DNA of 63,984 bases, taken from positions 1 through 63,984 of the forward strand of contig JAKFCU010000100.1 in NCBI GenBank assembly GCA_036676475.1. Direction: 5' to 3'. The position numbers and the translations under genes were made by a program. Positions 51,966-61,215 of this stretch are shown here, in pieces (the stretch's first letter is position 1; the number at the start of each line of letters is the position of its first letter). A model generated the notes under the pieces. It made no database searches. It was given only the letters and a program-made list of their open reading frames with translations, and was not told the DNA's origin. This DNA comes from LC029 sp036676475 (GTDB taxonomy: Bacteria > Bacillota > Bacilli > Aneurinibacillales > RAOX-1).

Positions 51966-52044
51966 CAGGAGATTTTATCCCTCGTGCTATCTGTTATAAT
52001 AGGACTCAGTTAAAAGATTGAGAGCTTATTAGAGGAGCTTGTTT

Positions 52045-52134
52045 ATGCTAGAAACCGTACTTCCCTTAGAGAAGATCAACTATATCGCAAAGCAATTGCC
52101 TTCAAACAAAGTAAAAAATCCGATAGATTTTTAG
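52045..52134 (+). CDS. Possible 29-residue small protein
   Basis: ATG 52045 with GAGGAG 7 nt upstream and a terminator directly downstream make a complete mini unit (MLETVLPLEKINYIAKQLPS...). It could also be the N-terminal stub of a lost gene. No homology recognised. Confidence 0.4.
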   Translation: MLETVLPLEKINYIAKQLPSNKVKNPIDF

Positions 52135-52142
52135 TTTCATAA

Positions 52143-52174
52143 CAAAACCTGTTTTTTCTAAACAGGTTTTGTTA
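52143..52174. terminator. Terminator between convergent small genes
   Basis: AAAACCTGTTT and AAACAGGTTTT around a TTTCT-like loop. Confidence 0.7.
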
Positions 52175-52185
52175 GTGATAAACTT

Positions 52186-52422
52186 TTATAGCTCTTGCTC
52201 TTTTTTGATTTCTTCACCATCTTCTTGATTATCCCTAATGACTTTTTGTAACACAAATGAGCTAAAGATAAGGAAAAGTCCGGTTACACTGTAGTAACCC
52301 TTTTCAACGAGCTCTGCATCCATGTTGTATATTCCAACAAAGAAAAAGGTACAAGCTATGGCAAATGCTGCCCAAGCAAGGAAGGTAAAAGCAGGGGTAT
52401 TTCTCACTCTTTTTTTCATCAT
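52186..52422 (-). CDS. YiaA/YiaB-family two-helix membrane protein
   Basis: 78 residues. Two hydrophobic helices (FLAWAAFAIACTFFFVGIYN; GYYSVTGLFLIFSSFVL) joined by LVEKGYY and followed by QKVIRDNQEDGEE, the usual layout of the YiaAB two-helix domain. Inner-membrane protein of unknown role. GGGAGATG-type ribosome site precedes the start. Confidence 0.75.
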   Translation of the reverse strand: MMKKRVRNTPAFTFLAWAAFAIACTFFFVGIYNMDAELVEKGYYSVTGLFLIFSSFVLQKVIRDNQEDGEEIKKEQEL

Positions 52423-52928
52423 ACATCTCCCTCGGTAATAACTATTTATTTATGTTTATTTTAAACCAATAGATACACGGAAAAAAGTACCAAATAAATC
52501 TGGTACCATTTCAAAAAATGGGAGAAAAATCAAATGTTGAGTAAAAACGTTACACTAACTTTATTAGTAGATACTAGTATAGGGTATTTCAAATGACATT
52601 TTTAAGTTTTTGTCCATATGTAAAAGATAATGAAACCCACTTTGTTTTGATAAACGGAAAAATTCCGATTAAATCTACTAAGTTGTGTTAAATGGCTATT
52701 CTCTCACTGAGCGCTTGTTCGGGGTCTGACCCCTTTTCTAAGGTATAACGCAGCTTTGCCGTTTTCGATCAATGATTAGTAACAGCCTTTTTGATTAGCT
52801 TAATTAAAAGGCAGATTTAAGTAATAACATGATACCTCAAAATGGTCTGAAAAAATGGATGTTTCAACAGCCCTTGAGGAGCTAAAAATATACAGGTGTA
52901 ATAATGATGTCAATTCAATAAAGTAATA
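52423..52928. other. Gene-free region before the NAD salvage operon
   Basis: No gene recognised. A near-perfect palindrome GGGGTCTGACCCC followed by TTTT (about 52731-52747) may be a terminator or an element end. An inverted repeat GTCAAT/ATTGAC (about 52909-52933) overlaps the -35 of the next promoter and could be an operator. Confidence 0.45.
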
Positions 52929-52957
52929 TTGACTATATTGAATTTCCATGATATGCT
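52929..52957 (+). promoter_or_regulatory. Promoter of nrtR-pncA-pncB
   Basis: TTGACT (52929-52934), 17-bp spacer, TATGCT (52952-52957). The spacer includes ACTATATTGAA (52932-52942), repeated upstream of pncA at 53817-53827, a candidate NrtR half-site. Confidence 0.7.
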
Positions 52958-52991
52958 AATATCAACCAATCAAGAGAAAGGAGATCCTTTG

Positions 52992-53765
52992 ATGGAACCT
53001 CAAAAGAAATATAGAACTCCCGATGGATTACCCGTTGATATTGCCTACTTCACGATTACTTCAGAACACTTAGCTACTCGATCGAAATCACTTCCAAAAC
53101 GGGAGTTAAAAGTGCTGCTGATTCAACGAGATCCAAAAAGCGAAGCATTTCCCAGTCATTGGGCTTTTCCCGGTGGATTTTCTCATGAACATGAATCGTT
53201 AGATGAAGCAGCCCGACGAGAACTCAAGGAAGAAACCAATGTAGGGGATGAATCCATCTTTATGGAACAACTACGCACCTACTATACACCGGGTCGTGAT
53301 CCAAGGGGCTGGATTCCTTCTGTGGTCTATGTGGCTCTTCTACATGAACGCTGCTTTGCTAATATCCAAGCCGCCGATGATGCTGCTGAAGCCCGATTGT
53401 TCACGATTGAAGAAGCCCTTCAGCTACCGTTAGCTTTTGATCATCGTGAGATTTTAGAAGATGCCATCCAATGGGTCCGTACTAAAGTCTTAACCACGAC
53501 CGTGGCACGGGAATTCTTGGATGAAGAATTTACGATCAATGAATTGTATCATCTCATTAGCACCGTTGTTCCAGAATTTGAGGAAGACAAAACCAATTTC
53601 AAACGAAAACTCATTGGAACGCAAACACGACAGGGTTTACTGGAAGAGGCTGTGGATCGGAACGGAGAACCCAAATTATCCGATGAATACTCCCAAAGAA
53701 AAGCCCAATTATACCGATTTACAGATTATCAACCCCAACTTTCCATCTATGATTCATCATTATAA
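52992..53765 (+). CDS. nrtR: NrtR-type Nudix regulator of NAD salvage
   Basis: 257 residues from ATG 52992 (AGGAG 8 nt upstream). The N-terminal Nudix domain has an apparently complete Nudix box (GGFSHEHESLDEAARRELKEET), and the C-terminal part (about 165-235; FTINELYHLISTVVPEFEEDKTNF then FKRKLIGTQ) is the winged-helix region seen in NrtR repressors. NrtR senses ADP-ribose and represses NAD synthesis genes; many lost catalytic residues, while this one could also hydrolyse. Next to pncA and pncB, its known target class. Confidence 0.82.
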   Translation: MEPQKKYRTPDGLPVDIAYFTITSEHLATRSKSLPKRELKVLLIQRDPKSEAFPSHWAFPGGFSHEHESLDEAARRELKEETNVGDESIFMEQLRTYYTPGRDPRGWIPSVVYVALLHERCFANIQAADDAAEARLFTIEEALQLPLAFDHREILEDAIQWVRTKVLTTTVAREFLDEEFTINELYHLISTVVPEFEEDKTNFKRKLIGTQTRQGLLEEAVDRNGEPKLSDEYSQRKAQLYRFTDYQPQLSIYDSSL

Positions 53766-53767
53766 CT

Positions 53768-53794
53768 AAGCGTCTACCCGACGCTGTTTTTTAC
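53768..53794 (+). terminator. Terminator between nrtR and pncA
   Basis: AGCGTC-TACCC-GACGCT followed by GTTTTTT. pncAB may therefore use their own promoter near 53800-53830. Confidence 0.75.
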
Positions 53795-53849
53795 TCCTCT
53801 CAATAAGGTGGAAATAACTATATTGAACTAATCCCAAGGAGGTATTCTC

Positions 53850-54413
53850 ATGAAAGCTTTAATTGTTATTGATTATACGAATGATTTTGTTCATGAAAAA
53901 GGAGCTTTAACTTGCGGGAAACCGGGCCAAGTCATTGAAGAGCGTATTACCGCTTTAACCCAAACCTTTGCCATACAGGGCGATGTGGTGGTGATGGCAG
54001 TCGATCTACACTGGAAAGGAGATCCTTACCATCCTGAAACGAAACGATATCCCCCTCACAATATCAAAGGAACAAGGGGACGACATTTATATGGAACACT
54101 CCAGCCACTCTTTACACAGCTGCAGACGGAACATCCTGATCGTGTCTATTGGATGGATAAAACTCGATACAGTGCGTTTACTGGTACCAATTTAGATATT
54201 TATCTGCGTGTCCGCGGGATTACGGAACTGCACTTGGTAGGGGTTTGCACCGACATTTGCGTTCTACACACTGCTGTCGATGCCTACAACAAGGGCTATG
54301 ATGTTATGATCCATGAAGATGCGGTAGCCAGCTTTAACCAGACTGGACACGAATGGGCATTAGGTCACTTTCAAAACCAATTGGGATTTCAAGTAATACG
54401 GGCAGAAGGGTAA
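53850..54413 (+). CDS. pncA: Nicotinamidase
   Basis: 187 residues, isochorismatase-fold. The catalytic Asp is in VIDYTNDF near 8-13, Lys in MDKTRYSAF near 103, Cys in GVCTDICVLHTAVDA near 133; the metal site is DLHWKGDPYHPET (Asp/His). Converts nicotinamide to nicotinate. AAGGAGG lies 7 nt upstream. pncB follows after 37 nt, completing the two-step salvage to nicotinate mononucleotide. Confidence 0.94.
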   Translation: MKALIVIDYTNDFVHEKGALTCGKPGQVIEERITALTQTFAIQGDVVVMAVDLHWKGDPYHPETKRYPPHNIKGTRGRHLYGTLQPLFTQLQTEHPDRVYWMDKTRYSAFTGTNLDIYLRVRGITELHLVGVCTDICVLHTAVDAYNKGYDVMIHEDAVASFNQTGHEWALGHFQNQLGFQVIRAEG

Positions 54414-54450
54414 CTCCTTCTCCCTGACCTACAAAAAGGAGGAAAAGAAG

Positions 54451-55887
54451 ATGAGCTACACCGCACTTGATTGCGATAAATATGCGTTAACGATGATGCA
54501 AGGATTCTGGAAGCAGGGTAGGCACCAAGAAAGGGTCGTTTGCGATGCTTTTTTCCGTAAAAACCCATTTCAGAATGGGTACACCGTCTTCGCTGGATTA
54601 ACCTCCATTATCGATTACCTAAAGAATTTGAGAGTAGATGAAGAATCCCTAGCGTTTCTTAGCCAAGATCCTCTCTTTGAGCAAGCCTTTATCGAGGATT
54701 TGAAAATCCTGCGGTTTACCGGAACGGTCTATGCCGCCCGTGAAGGAGACCTGATCTTCCCCAACGAAACGGTTCTTCGGATCGAAACCACGATGTGGGA
54801 AGCTCTGTTAATTGAAGCCCAGTTGCTTCTTCTCTTCAATTCCCAATCTTTGTTTGCGACAAAGGCCTCGCGCATGGTGCAAGCTGCGAATGGGAAACCA
54901 ATCATCGAATTAGGGAAACGACGAGCCCAAGGAAATGATGCCTCCATTGATGGGGCCCGTGCAGCTTATCTTGCTGGGTTGGCCGGAACCAGTAACATGC
55001 ATGCAGGGCAAAAATATGGAATTCCGACGGTGGGGACGATGGCTCACTTTTGGATTCAAACGCATGATACCGAGTTAGAGGCATTCCGTCAGTATGCCGC
55101 CCTCTATGGTAATGCTTCAATCTTTCTTGTGGACACGTATGATACCCTGCGTAGCGGTGTTCCCCATGCTATTCGGGTAGCTAAAGAAATAGAACAACGT
55201 GGAGAAAAGTTGAAAGGAATCCGTTTAGATAGTGGGGATATCGCTTACCTATCCAAAATGGCCCGGAAAATGTTGGATGAAGCCAGCCTCCCTTATGTTC
55301 AAATTGTGGCTTCGAATGATTTAGATGAAACCATTATGGCCGACCTTCAGTTTCAAGGAGCTCTAGTGGATGTGTGGGGAGTGGGCACGAAGTTAATTAC
55401 CGCTTATGAGCAACCGGCTTTAGGAGGCGTCTATAAAATCGTAGCCCGTGAGAAAAATGATTTCTTCCTGCCTGTTATTAAGATCTCGGAAAACCCTGAA
55501 AAAATACCGAATCCGGGGATCAAGCAAGTATATCGCATTGTCGATCAAGAAACCGGGAAATTCAAGGGAGATTTGATTACCTTGGAACATGAATGCTTAG
55601 AGGTAACCCAACCCCTTCACATGGTTCATCCGACGCATACGTACCTGCAAAAGACCGTACACTCCTATACCTTGTATCCTTTATTAACTCCCGTTATAGA
55701 ACAAGGAGAGGTAGTCATGGACCTTCCATCTCTTGAAGAAAGTCGTCAATTCCACCAACAACAGCTAGATCGACTGTGGCCGGAATATAAACGTCGGACC
55801 AATCCGGAGGTTTATCCTGTTTCTTTATCCAACGAACTCTATGATCTTAAAAAACAACTATTGCTAGAAAAAGGGCGGCAGGTTTAA
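54451..55887 (+). CDS. pncB: Nicotinate phosphoribosyltransferase
   Basis: 478 residues, normal for the long bacterial form. Conserved segments: YALTMMQGFWKQGRH at the start, ELGKRRAQGNDASIDGARAAYLAG near 150, THDTELEAFRQYA, IRLDSGDIAYLSKMARKMLD near 255, and DVWGVGTKLITAYEQPALGGVYK near 310. ATP-assisted transfer of phosphoribose to nicotinate. AAGGAGG upstream of ATG 54451. Confidence 0.95.
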   Translation: MSYTALDCDKYALTMMQGFWKQGRHQERVVCDAFFRKNPFQNGYTVFAGLTSIIDYLKNLRVDEESLAFLSQDPLFEQAFIEDLKILRFTGTVYAAREGDLIFPNETVLRIETTMWEALLIEAQLLLLFNSQSLFATKASRMVQAANGKPIIELGKRRAQGNDASIDGARAAYLAGLAGTSNMHAGQKYGIPTVGTMAHFWIQTHDTELEAFRQYAALYGNASIFLVDTYDTLRSGVPHAIRVAKEIEQRGEKLKGIRLDSGDIAYLSKMARKMLDEASLPYVQIVASNDLDETIMADLQFQGALVDVWGVGTKLITAYEQPALGGVYKIVAREKNDFFLPVIKISENPEKIPNPGIKQVYRIVDQETGKFKGDLITLEHECLEVTQPLHMVHPTHTYLQKTVHSYTLYPLLTPVIEQGEVVMDLPSLEESRQFHQQQLDRLWPEYKRRTNPEVYPVSLSNELYDLKKQLLLEKGRQV

Positions 55888-55901
55888 CCGCTGCCCTTCC
55901 C
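55870..55901 (+). terminator. Terminator overlapping the pncB stop
   Basis: AAGGGCGGCAGG and CCGCTGCCCTT form a stem that includes the pncB stop codon; only a short T-poor tail (CCCTTGAAGG) follows. Confidence 0.5.
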
Positions 55902-56061
55902 TTGAAGGAAGACCCGGCTCAAGCGGGCGCTTAATCCCACCACTTCAGAGTTTTCCTATCACACTCTATGTATACCATTTGACTTTTCATCTTAGATACA
56001 GGTGCTAGCTTAAGTTTAAACAAGATTTTTTTCTACGATTCTTACATATTACAGAGAGTAC

Positions 56062-57168
56062 TTACCTACCGCCCTTTGATCCCCACAAAATCTCTTCCAT
56101 CGTCAATTGCTCGAATGTTTCTTCATCGAAATGACTGAAGCGCACGCCGAATAAAAAGATAGGAGTCTGGGTTAAATGCTCCATATACAAGGACCGAATC
56201 GCACACATCATCAGGCCAAGATCGTCAGTCGATTGAGGTAAGGTCTTACTTTTGCTGTGAGATCGTCCGAGCCGTTCGGTTTTGTATACTAACGACACGG
56301 TTCGTGCCTTTTTTCCTTTCTCTTGCAGTTGGCGGCAAAGTCGCTCAACCATCCGGTGCGCCACTTGGAAAATGTGTTCCGCGTCGCTCACTTCATAGGA
56401 GAATGTAGTTTCTTTGCCTATGGTTTTTCCGCCTTTTTCTCGGTCAGGATTCACTTGATCGGAGGAAATCCCAAGGGCGGCAAGCCTTAACCACTCTCCG
56501 CGTTTGCCTAACAATAAACGAAGCGCATCCGGGTTGGCTTGGCTCAGTTGACCGATGGTTTCGATCCCTAACTGTTTCTTCAGCTTGATAGCGGTCGCTT
56601 CCCCACAGCCCACCAGCACTTCTACCGGTTTGGGGTGAAAATAAGTCTGGAATTGCTTGCGACCCAGTAACGTGATACCAAGAGGTTTGCGAACTTCAGA
56701 AGCCATCTTCGCGACAATACGCGTATCGGAGATGCCAATTGAACATGGCATGTGAATCTTTTTCATCAAGGTCTGTTGGATATAGCGAGCAATGGCCAAT
56801 GGAGAAGTTCCATTTTGGACGTGCTCGGTAAGATCGACGTAAGCTTCATCGATCGATGCAATTTCAGTGGGACCGATCAGACGGAAGAAATCCATAATCT
56901 TAGCGGACATTGAGCTGTATAAAGCATGATCCCTTGCTACAAAGATCGCCTCCGGGCACATTTTTCTCGCCTTGTACGCACTCATGGTGGTATAGATGCC
57001 TTTTGCCTTAGCTTCATACGAAGCCGCAATAACCAAGCCCTTCCGTTTGTCTGTCATTGAACCGCCGACGATCACCGGTTTGCCTCGTAGCGTGGGATCG
57101 ACACTTTGATGACAGCTAGCAAACATGCTGTTGATATCTATCAGGGCAATGACGCGAGATGCGTCCAT
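56062..57168 (-). CDS. Y-family DNA polymerase (DinB/UmuC-like)
   Basis: 368 residues. Catalytic motifs: IDINSMFASCHQSVDP near 10 (first Asp), AASYEAKAKGIYTTMSAYKARKMCP (finger), SIDEAYVDLTEHV near 104 (Asp-Glu pair), GISDTRIVAKMASEVRKP, and a helix-hairpin-helix VLVGCGEATAIKLKKQLGIETIGQL. The Asn-Ser-Met in the steric-gate area and the missing C-terminal clamp-binding motif resemble the UvrX/YqjW branch rather than canonical Pol IV. Translesion synthesis. AAGGTGATT upstream. Confidence 0.88.
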   Translation of the reverse strand: MDASRVIALIDINSMFASCHQSVDPTLRGKPVIVGGSMTDKRKGLVIAASYEAKAKGIYTTMSAYKARKMCPEAIFVARDHALYSSMSAKIMDFFRLIGPTEIASIDEAYVDLTEHVQNGTSPLAIARYIQQTLMKKIHMPCSIGISDTRIVAKMASEVRKPLGITLLGRKQFQTYFHPKPVEVLVGCGEATAIKLKKQLGIETIGQLSQANPDALRLLLGKRGEWLRLAALGISSDQVNPDREKGGKTIGKETTFSYEVSDAEHIFQVAHRMVERLCRQLQEKGKKARTVSLVYKTERLGRSHSKSKTLPQSTDDLGLMMCAIRSLYMEHLTQTPIFLFGVRFSHFDEETFEQLTMEEILWGSKGGR

Positions 57169-57286
57169 GAAATCACCTTCCTAAGAAATGCTTTCCTTCC
57201 TTCATTGTATCAGAAATAAAAAGGGAGTACGTTCCCTAAACATAGGCATATGATGTGTTTATAAACCTATGAAGGGAATGACCCAA

Positions 57287-58189
57287 ATGTATTATGTGCC
57301 TAGAACCTATTCATATCCTTATTACGCTAATGTGAACACACAAATGCAACATTCAGACTATATGTCCGGAAATCATCAAGAAAATTATCAACATGTATTT
57401 GAAGCTATCATTGATGGAATAAAAAGAGAAGCTTCAGCCATTGATCTTTATAGTCGATTAGTAAATGTAGCACCAAACCAAAAGCATAAAAATAACATTC
57501 TGCATGCTTTAGAGGACAAAAAAGTTCATTTGAATCAATTGACTAATCTTTTTATCACACTTACTGGAAGACAGCCAATGTATCAAATCGATCAAGTTAC
57601 TTTTCAAAGTTATAAAGAAGGCTTGAAAAAGGCTCAAGAAGCAGGAGTAGAGGGTTATGAAGAATATCGAAAGAATTGTTTACTTACTCAATATCCACTA
57701 GTTCAACATGTATTTTTACATGCATCTGCAAGTGGGAAAGAAAATGCTGCACGATTTAGCTTTTTAAAAGGGGATGCATTAAGAGATTATGGATCAAAAC
57801 CATTTGTAGTGAATATTGAGGAGGCTAGTAAGCAAAACAATACGTACCGCACTGCTTTATGGACAGGAAGCCATTTGCAAGTGACCGTAATGAGTATCAA
57901 TGTTGGAGATGACATCGGTTTAGAAGTTCATCCAACAACGGATCAATTCATACGTATTGAAGAAGGTCAAGGACTTGTTCAAATGGGGGATAGCAAAGAT
58001 AGATTAGATTTTCAAGAAAAAGCCTATGAGGACTATGCCATTATGATACCTGCAGGAAAATGGCACAATGTAATCAATACAGGTAATAAACCACTTAAAG
58101 TTTACGTGATCTATGCGCCGCCTGAGCATCCATATGGTACAGTTCATGAAACGAAAGCCATTGCAATGGCTTCTGAAGAAAATCACTAA
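57287..58189 (+). CDS. Ferritin-like/cupin fusion protein
   Basis: 300 residues from ATG 57287 (AAGGGA about 10 nt upstream, lying inside the codons after the ATG at 57269). N-terminus Tyr/Pro/Asn-rich (YYVPRTYSYPYYANVNTQ), like spore-coat-type proteins; middle part is a four-helix ferritin-like segment with E...ExxH pattern (EAIIDGIKREASAIDLYSRL; ALEDKKVHLNQL); C-terminal cupin (MSINVGDDIGLEVHPTTDQFIRIEEG, IPAGKWHNVINTG) keeping His/Glu metal ligands. Role unknown; a metal- or spore-related protein is plausible. Confidence 0.72.
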   Translation: MYYVPRTYSYPYYANVNTQMQHSDYMSGNHQENYQHVFEAIIDGIKREASAIDLYSRLVNVAPNQKHKNNILHALEDKKVHLNQLTNLFITLTGRQPMYQIDQVTFQSYKEGLKKAQEAGVEGYEEYRKNCLLTQYPLVQHVFLHASASGKENAARFSFLKGDALRDYGSKPFVVNIEEASKQNNTYRTALWTGSHLQVTVMSINVGDDIGLEVHPTTDQFIRIEEGQGLVQMGDSKDRLDFQEKAYEDYAIMIPAGKWHNVINTGNKPLKVYVIYAPPEHPYGTVHETKAIAMASEENH

Positions 58190-58190
58190 G

Positions 58191-58330
58191 TGAACTACCC
58201 ACCACTTACAAAAGAAAATCGCTTTTATAAGTGGTGGGGCTACTCGAAAGTTCCTCTGTAGATTCTTGTTCTTCTGTTGGCAATAATCGAAACTTATAAG
58301 CTTTATTATACGTCAGAACCAATCACCTCA
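58191..58330 (-). mobile_element. Internally deleted TnpB element (N-terminus plus right end)
   Basis: On the minus strand a ribosome site GAGGTGA (58329-58323) leads into YNKAYKFRLLPTEEQES, the start of a TnpB, which after about 28 codons runs straight into a hairpin (CCCACCACTTATAAAAG/CTTTTGTAAGTGGTGGG, 58198-58240) ending with GTTCAC, the right-end signature of the other IS605 elements here. The end falls one base past the cupin-gene stop, so the hairpin also serves as its terminator. Confidence 0.75.
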
Positions 58331-58444
58331 TTTCATCCTACACTACTGTCACATGGATGATATCTGATGTATAATTTTAATAGGCATATTTTCCAATGAA
58401 ATGACGAAATATTCAGTTAATACTAAGGGGGGATAATCTGCATA

Positions 58445-60085
58445 ATGAGTTTACAGAAAATGAGAATATCTCGGCAGAGTATATTTGATGGTTTTTTATG
58501 GATTTTATTTATCGCTATTTTATCTCTAGTTCTAAATGTTATTCTTCATTTATTTTTTAGCAAATCATATGATTTTTTAGAGCAAGTTATAGATTTAATT
58601 GTACTATTATTTGTTGTTTTACCATCTTTCTATATTTTTTCAATACAAAAGAAGAATATTGAAGTTGCTTTAAAGGAAGCGGAAGCCAAGTATCGTGCTT
58701 TAGTTGAGGAATCGTTAGTTGGCGTAAGTATCATTCAGGATAACAAAATCATTTATGTAAACCCTCGTTTTGCCGAAATATTTGGATATACTCAGGAGGA
58801 AATGCTGGAACTAGATATTATGTGCTTGATTGCATACGAAGATAGACCATTCGTGATGGAAAATGTACGCAGACGAATAACAGGTGAGATAAATACTATT
58901 CGTTACTTGACCCGTGCAGTAAAAAAGGATAATAGCATCATTTATGTTGAGGTACATGGTTCGCGAATGATTTATAATGGTAGACCAGCTGTTATTAGTA
59001 CACTGCTCGAAATAACGGAACGTAAGAATGCAGAAAAAGCACTCAGTGAGAGTGAAGAACGCTTTCGCAGTGCATTTGACAATGCTGCAATTGGGATGAC
59101 GTTAGTCGATGCGAATGGCATAGTTTTAAAAGTGAATGGCTCATTTTGCATGATGGTAGGTTATTCAGAACAAGAACTGCTTGAAAGAACATTTCAGGAA
59201 ATCATTCATCCAAAGGACTTAGATGTAAATCTTGAAAATATAAGAAAACTGCTGACGGGTGAAATTCACAGCTTTCAGATCGAAGAGAGATACATTCATA
59301 AATTCGGACATATTGTTTGGAGTTTGGCAAGCGTTTCGCTAGTTCGAGATGGAAATGGGAACCCTTTATACTTTATTACCCAAATTCAGGATATCACGCG
59401 GAATAAAGATACAGAGGAATTATTGCGAAAATCTGATAAACTTTCTGCTGTTGGGCAATTAGCCGCAGGAGTTGCCCATGAAGTCCGAAATCCTCTGACA
59501 GTCCTCAAGGGATTTGTTCAACTGTTACTGACAAAGAGTAATGAGAACAAAGAATATTACTATCTTATGTTATCTGAGGTGGAGAGGATCGAATCTATTA
59601 TCAGCGAATTTTTAGTGCTGGCTAAACCTCAAATGGCAAAGTTTCAGAAGAAAGATATTCGTACAATAATACAAAACGTTATTGCGTTGGTTAATACAAA
59701 AGCAATTATGAATAATGTTCAAATTTTAATAGAATTCGAAGATGATATTCCTTTAATAGATTGTGATGAAAATCAATTAAAACAGGTTTTTATCAATATA
59801 CTCCAAAATGCTGTTGAAGCCATGCCGGATGGAGGGGAAATAGTTGTCAAGTTTAAACAAAATTCTGATAAAGTCTGCATCAGTGTAATTGATCAAGGAT
59901 GCGGCATTTCACAAGAACGCATTTCAAAGTTAGGTGAACCATTTTATAGTAATAAAGAAAAGGGAACAGGTTTGGGACTCATGATTAGTTATAAAATTAT
60001 TGAAAATCATCAAGGAAGAATATGTGTAGAGAGTATAGTTGGTGAAGGGACTACCTTCGATGTAATTCTACCCATTTTAATTTAG
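58445..60085 (+). CDS. Two-helix membrane sensor histidine kinase with two PAS domains
   Basis: 546 residues. Two membrane helices (about 16-38 and 48-66) with a very short outer loop, two PAS domains (about 78-197 and 203-325; each followed by an ITERKN/ITRNKD linker), HisKA with phospho-His in GVAHEVRNPLT near 344, HATPase with NILQNAVEAM, DQGCGIS and KGTGLGL. This is the plan of Bacillus sporulation kinases such as KinE/KinA. No response regulator adjoins it, fitting an orphan kinase feeding Spo0F (inference). Confidence 0.88.
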   Translation: MSLQKMRISRQSIFDGFLWILFIAILSLVLNVILHLFFSKSYDFLEQVIDLIVLLFVVLPSFYIFSIQKKNIEVALKEAEAKYRALVEESLVGVSIIQDNKIIYVNPRFAEIFGYTQEEMLELDIMCLIAYEDRPFVMENVRRRITGEINTIRYLTRAVKKDNSIIYVEVHGSRMIYNGRPAVISTLLEITERKNAEKALSESEERFRSAFDNAAIGMTLVDANGIVLKVNGSFCMMVGYSEQELLERTFQEIIHPKDLDVNLENIRKLLTGEIHSFQIEERYIHKFGHIVWSLASVSLVRDGNGNPLYFITQIQDITRNKDTEELLRKSDKLSAVGQLAAGVAHEVRNPLTVLKGFVQLLLTKSNENKEYYYLMLSEVERIESIISEFLVLAKPQMAKFQKKDIRTIIQNVIALVNTKAIMNNVQILIEFEDDIPLIDCDENQLKQVFINILQNAVEAMPDGGEIVVKFKQNSDKVCISVIDQGCGISQERISKLGEPFYSNKEKGTGLGLMISYKIIENHQGRICVESIVGEGTTFDVILPILI

Positions 60086-60260
60086 GGTACCATGCTAAAA
60101 TGGTTTGAATAAATAAATGCGCACTCCTGCAAGTTTGGCACATCTTTTATATTATATTTTGGCTATTTTTGTATAATAGAGATAGGAGTCATTTAACGAT
60201 TTTGGTTAGAGTTATATCATAGATAAATTGATCTTAAGAAGTAAGGCGAGGAGGAGACAA

Positions 60261-61094
60261 ATGACCTTTCAATTAAAAGACGGTACCGTGTTAAACAACG
60301 GGGTTCAAATGCCTTGGGTTGGATTAGGAGTATATAAAGCTAGTGAAGGGGACGAGGTGATATCCTCGGTTAAGCATGCCATCCAAACCGGCTATCGCAG
60401 CATCGATACGGCCGCTCTTTATGGAAATGAGGAAGGTGTCGGAAAGGCAATCAAGGAATCCGGTGTTTCCCGGGAGGAATTGTTCATTACCACCAAAGTA
60501 TGGAACACCGATCAAGGATATGAATCGACATTAAAAGCTTTTGAGGTCAGCAGAAAGAAATTAGGACTAGAATATCTGGATTTATTTTTGATCCACTGGC
60601 CTGTCAAGGGAAAATATAAAGAAACATGGGGTGCTATGGAGAACCTGTATCGTGAAGGTTTGGTCCGTGCGATTGGAGTAAGTAATTTTCAAGTGCATCA
60701 CTTGAGAGATCTGATGGAAGACAGCTTCATTATGCCCGTGGTTAATCAAGTAGAGTTTCATCCTTTATTGACGCAGAAGGAGCTCCTTTCTTTTTGTAAA
60801 GAAAACCCAATCCAACTCGAAGCATGGCGTCCATTAATGAGGGGCAGATTAAATATTCCTTTGCTTAATGAACTAGGCGAAAAATACAAAAAAACACCTG
60901 CTCAAATTGTTCTTCGCTGGGATTTGCATCATGAAGTGGTAACTATCCCTAAATCTGTTACCCCTCACCGCATTGAAGAAAATGCAAACATCTTTGATTT
61001 CCAGCTATCTGATGAGGATATTAAAAAAATCGATGATCTGAATCAAAATAAACGTTTTGGTGCGGACCCTGATAACTTTCACTTTAACTTTTAA
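60261..61094 (+). CDS. Aldo/keto reductase
   Basis: 277 residues from ATG 60261 (GAGGAGGAG 6 nt upstream). The catalytic tetrad is visible: Asp and Tyr in SIDTAALYGNE, Lys in FITTKVWN, His in LFLIHWP. NADPH-binding PKSVTPHRIEENANIFDF near the C-terminus. Related Bacillus proteins (YtbE/YvgN) reduce methylglyoxal and other carbonyls. Single gene. Confidence 0.92.
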   Translation: MTFQLKDGTVLNNGVQMPWVGLGVYKASEGDEVISSVKHAIQTGYRSIDTAALYGNEEGVGKAIKESGVSREELFITTKVWNTDQGYESTLKAFEVSRKKLGLEYLDLFLIHWPVKGKYKETWGAMENLYREGLVRAIGVSNFQVHHLRDLMEDSFIMPVVNQVEFHPLLTQKELLSFCKENPIQLEAWRPLMRGRLNIPLLNELGEKYKKTPAQIVLRWDLHHEVVTIPKSVTPHRIEENANIFDFQLSDEDIKKIDDLNQNKRFGADPDNFHFNF

Positions 61095-61215
61095 TTTTTT
61101 CATATAATCCCAAAATGGGAGTGTCGTCCATTTAATCGTTCCTTCTATATATTGTTACAAGGAAGTTTATTGGTTAAAATGGGCATTGGAGTAAATAAAA
61201 GAAAAGAGGAATCCT

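Noticed and set aside
52731..52747. GGGGTCTGACCCC palindrome as a REP element
   Set aside because: Only one copy seen in the window, so a terminator or old IS end is as likely.
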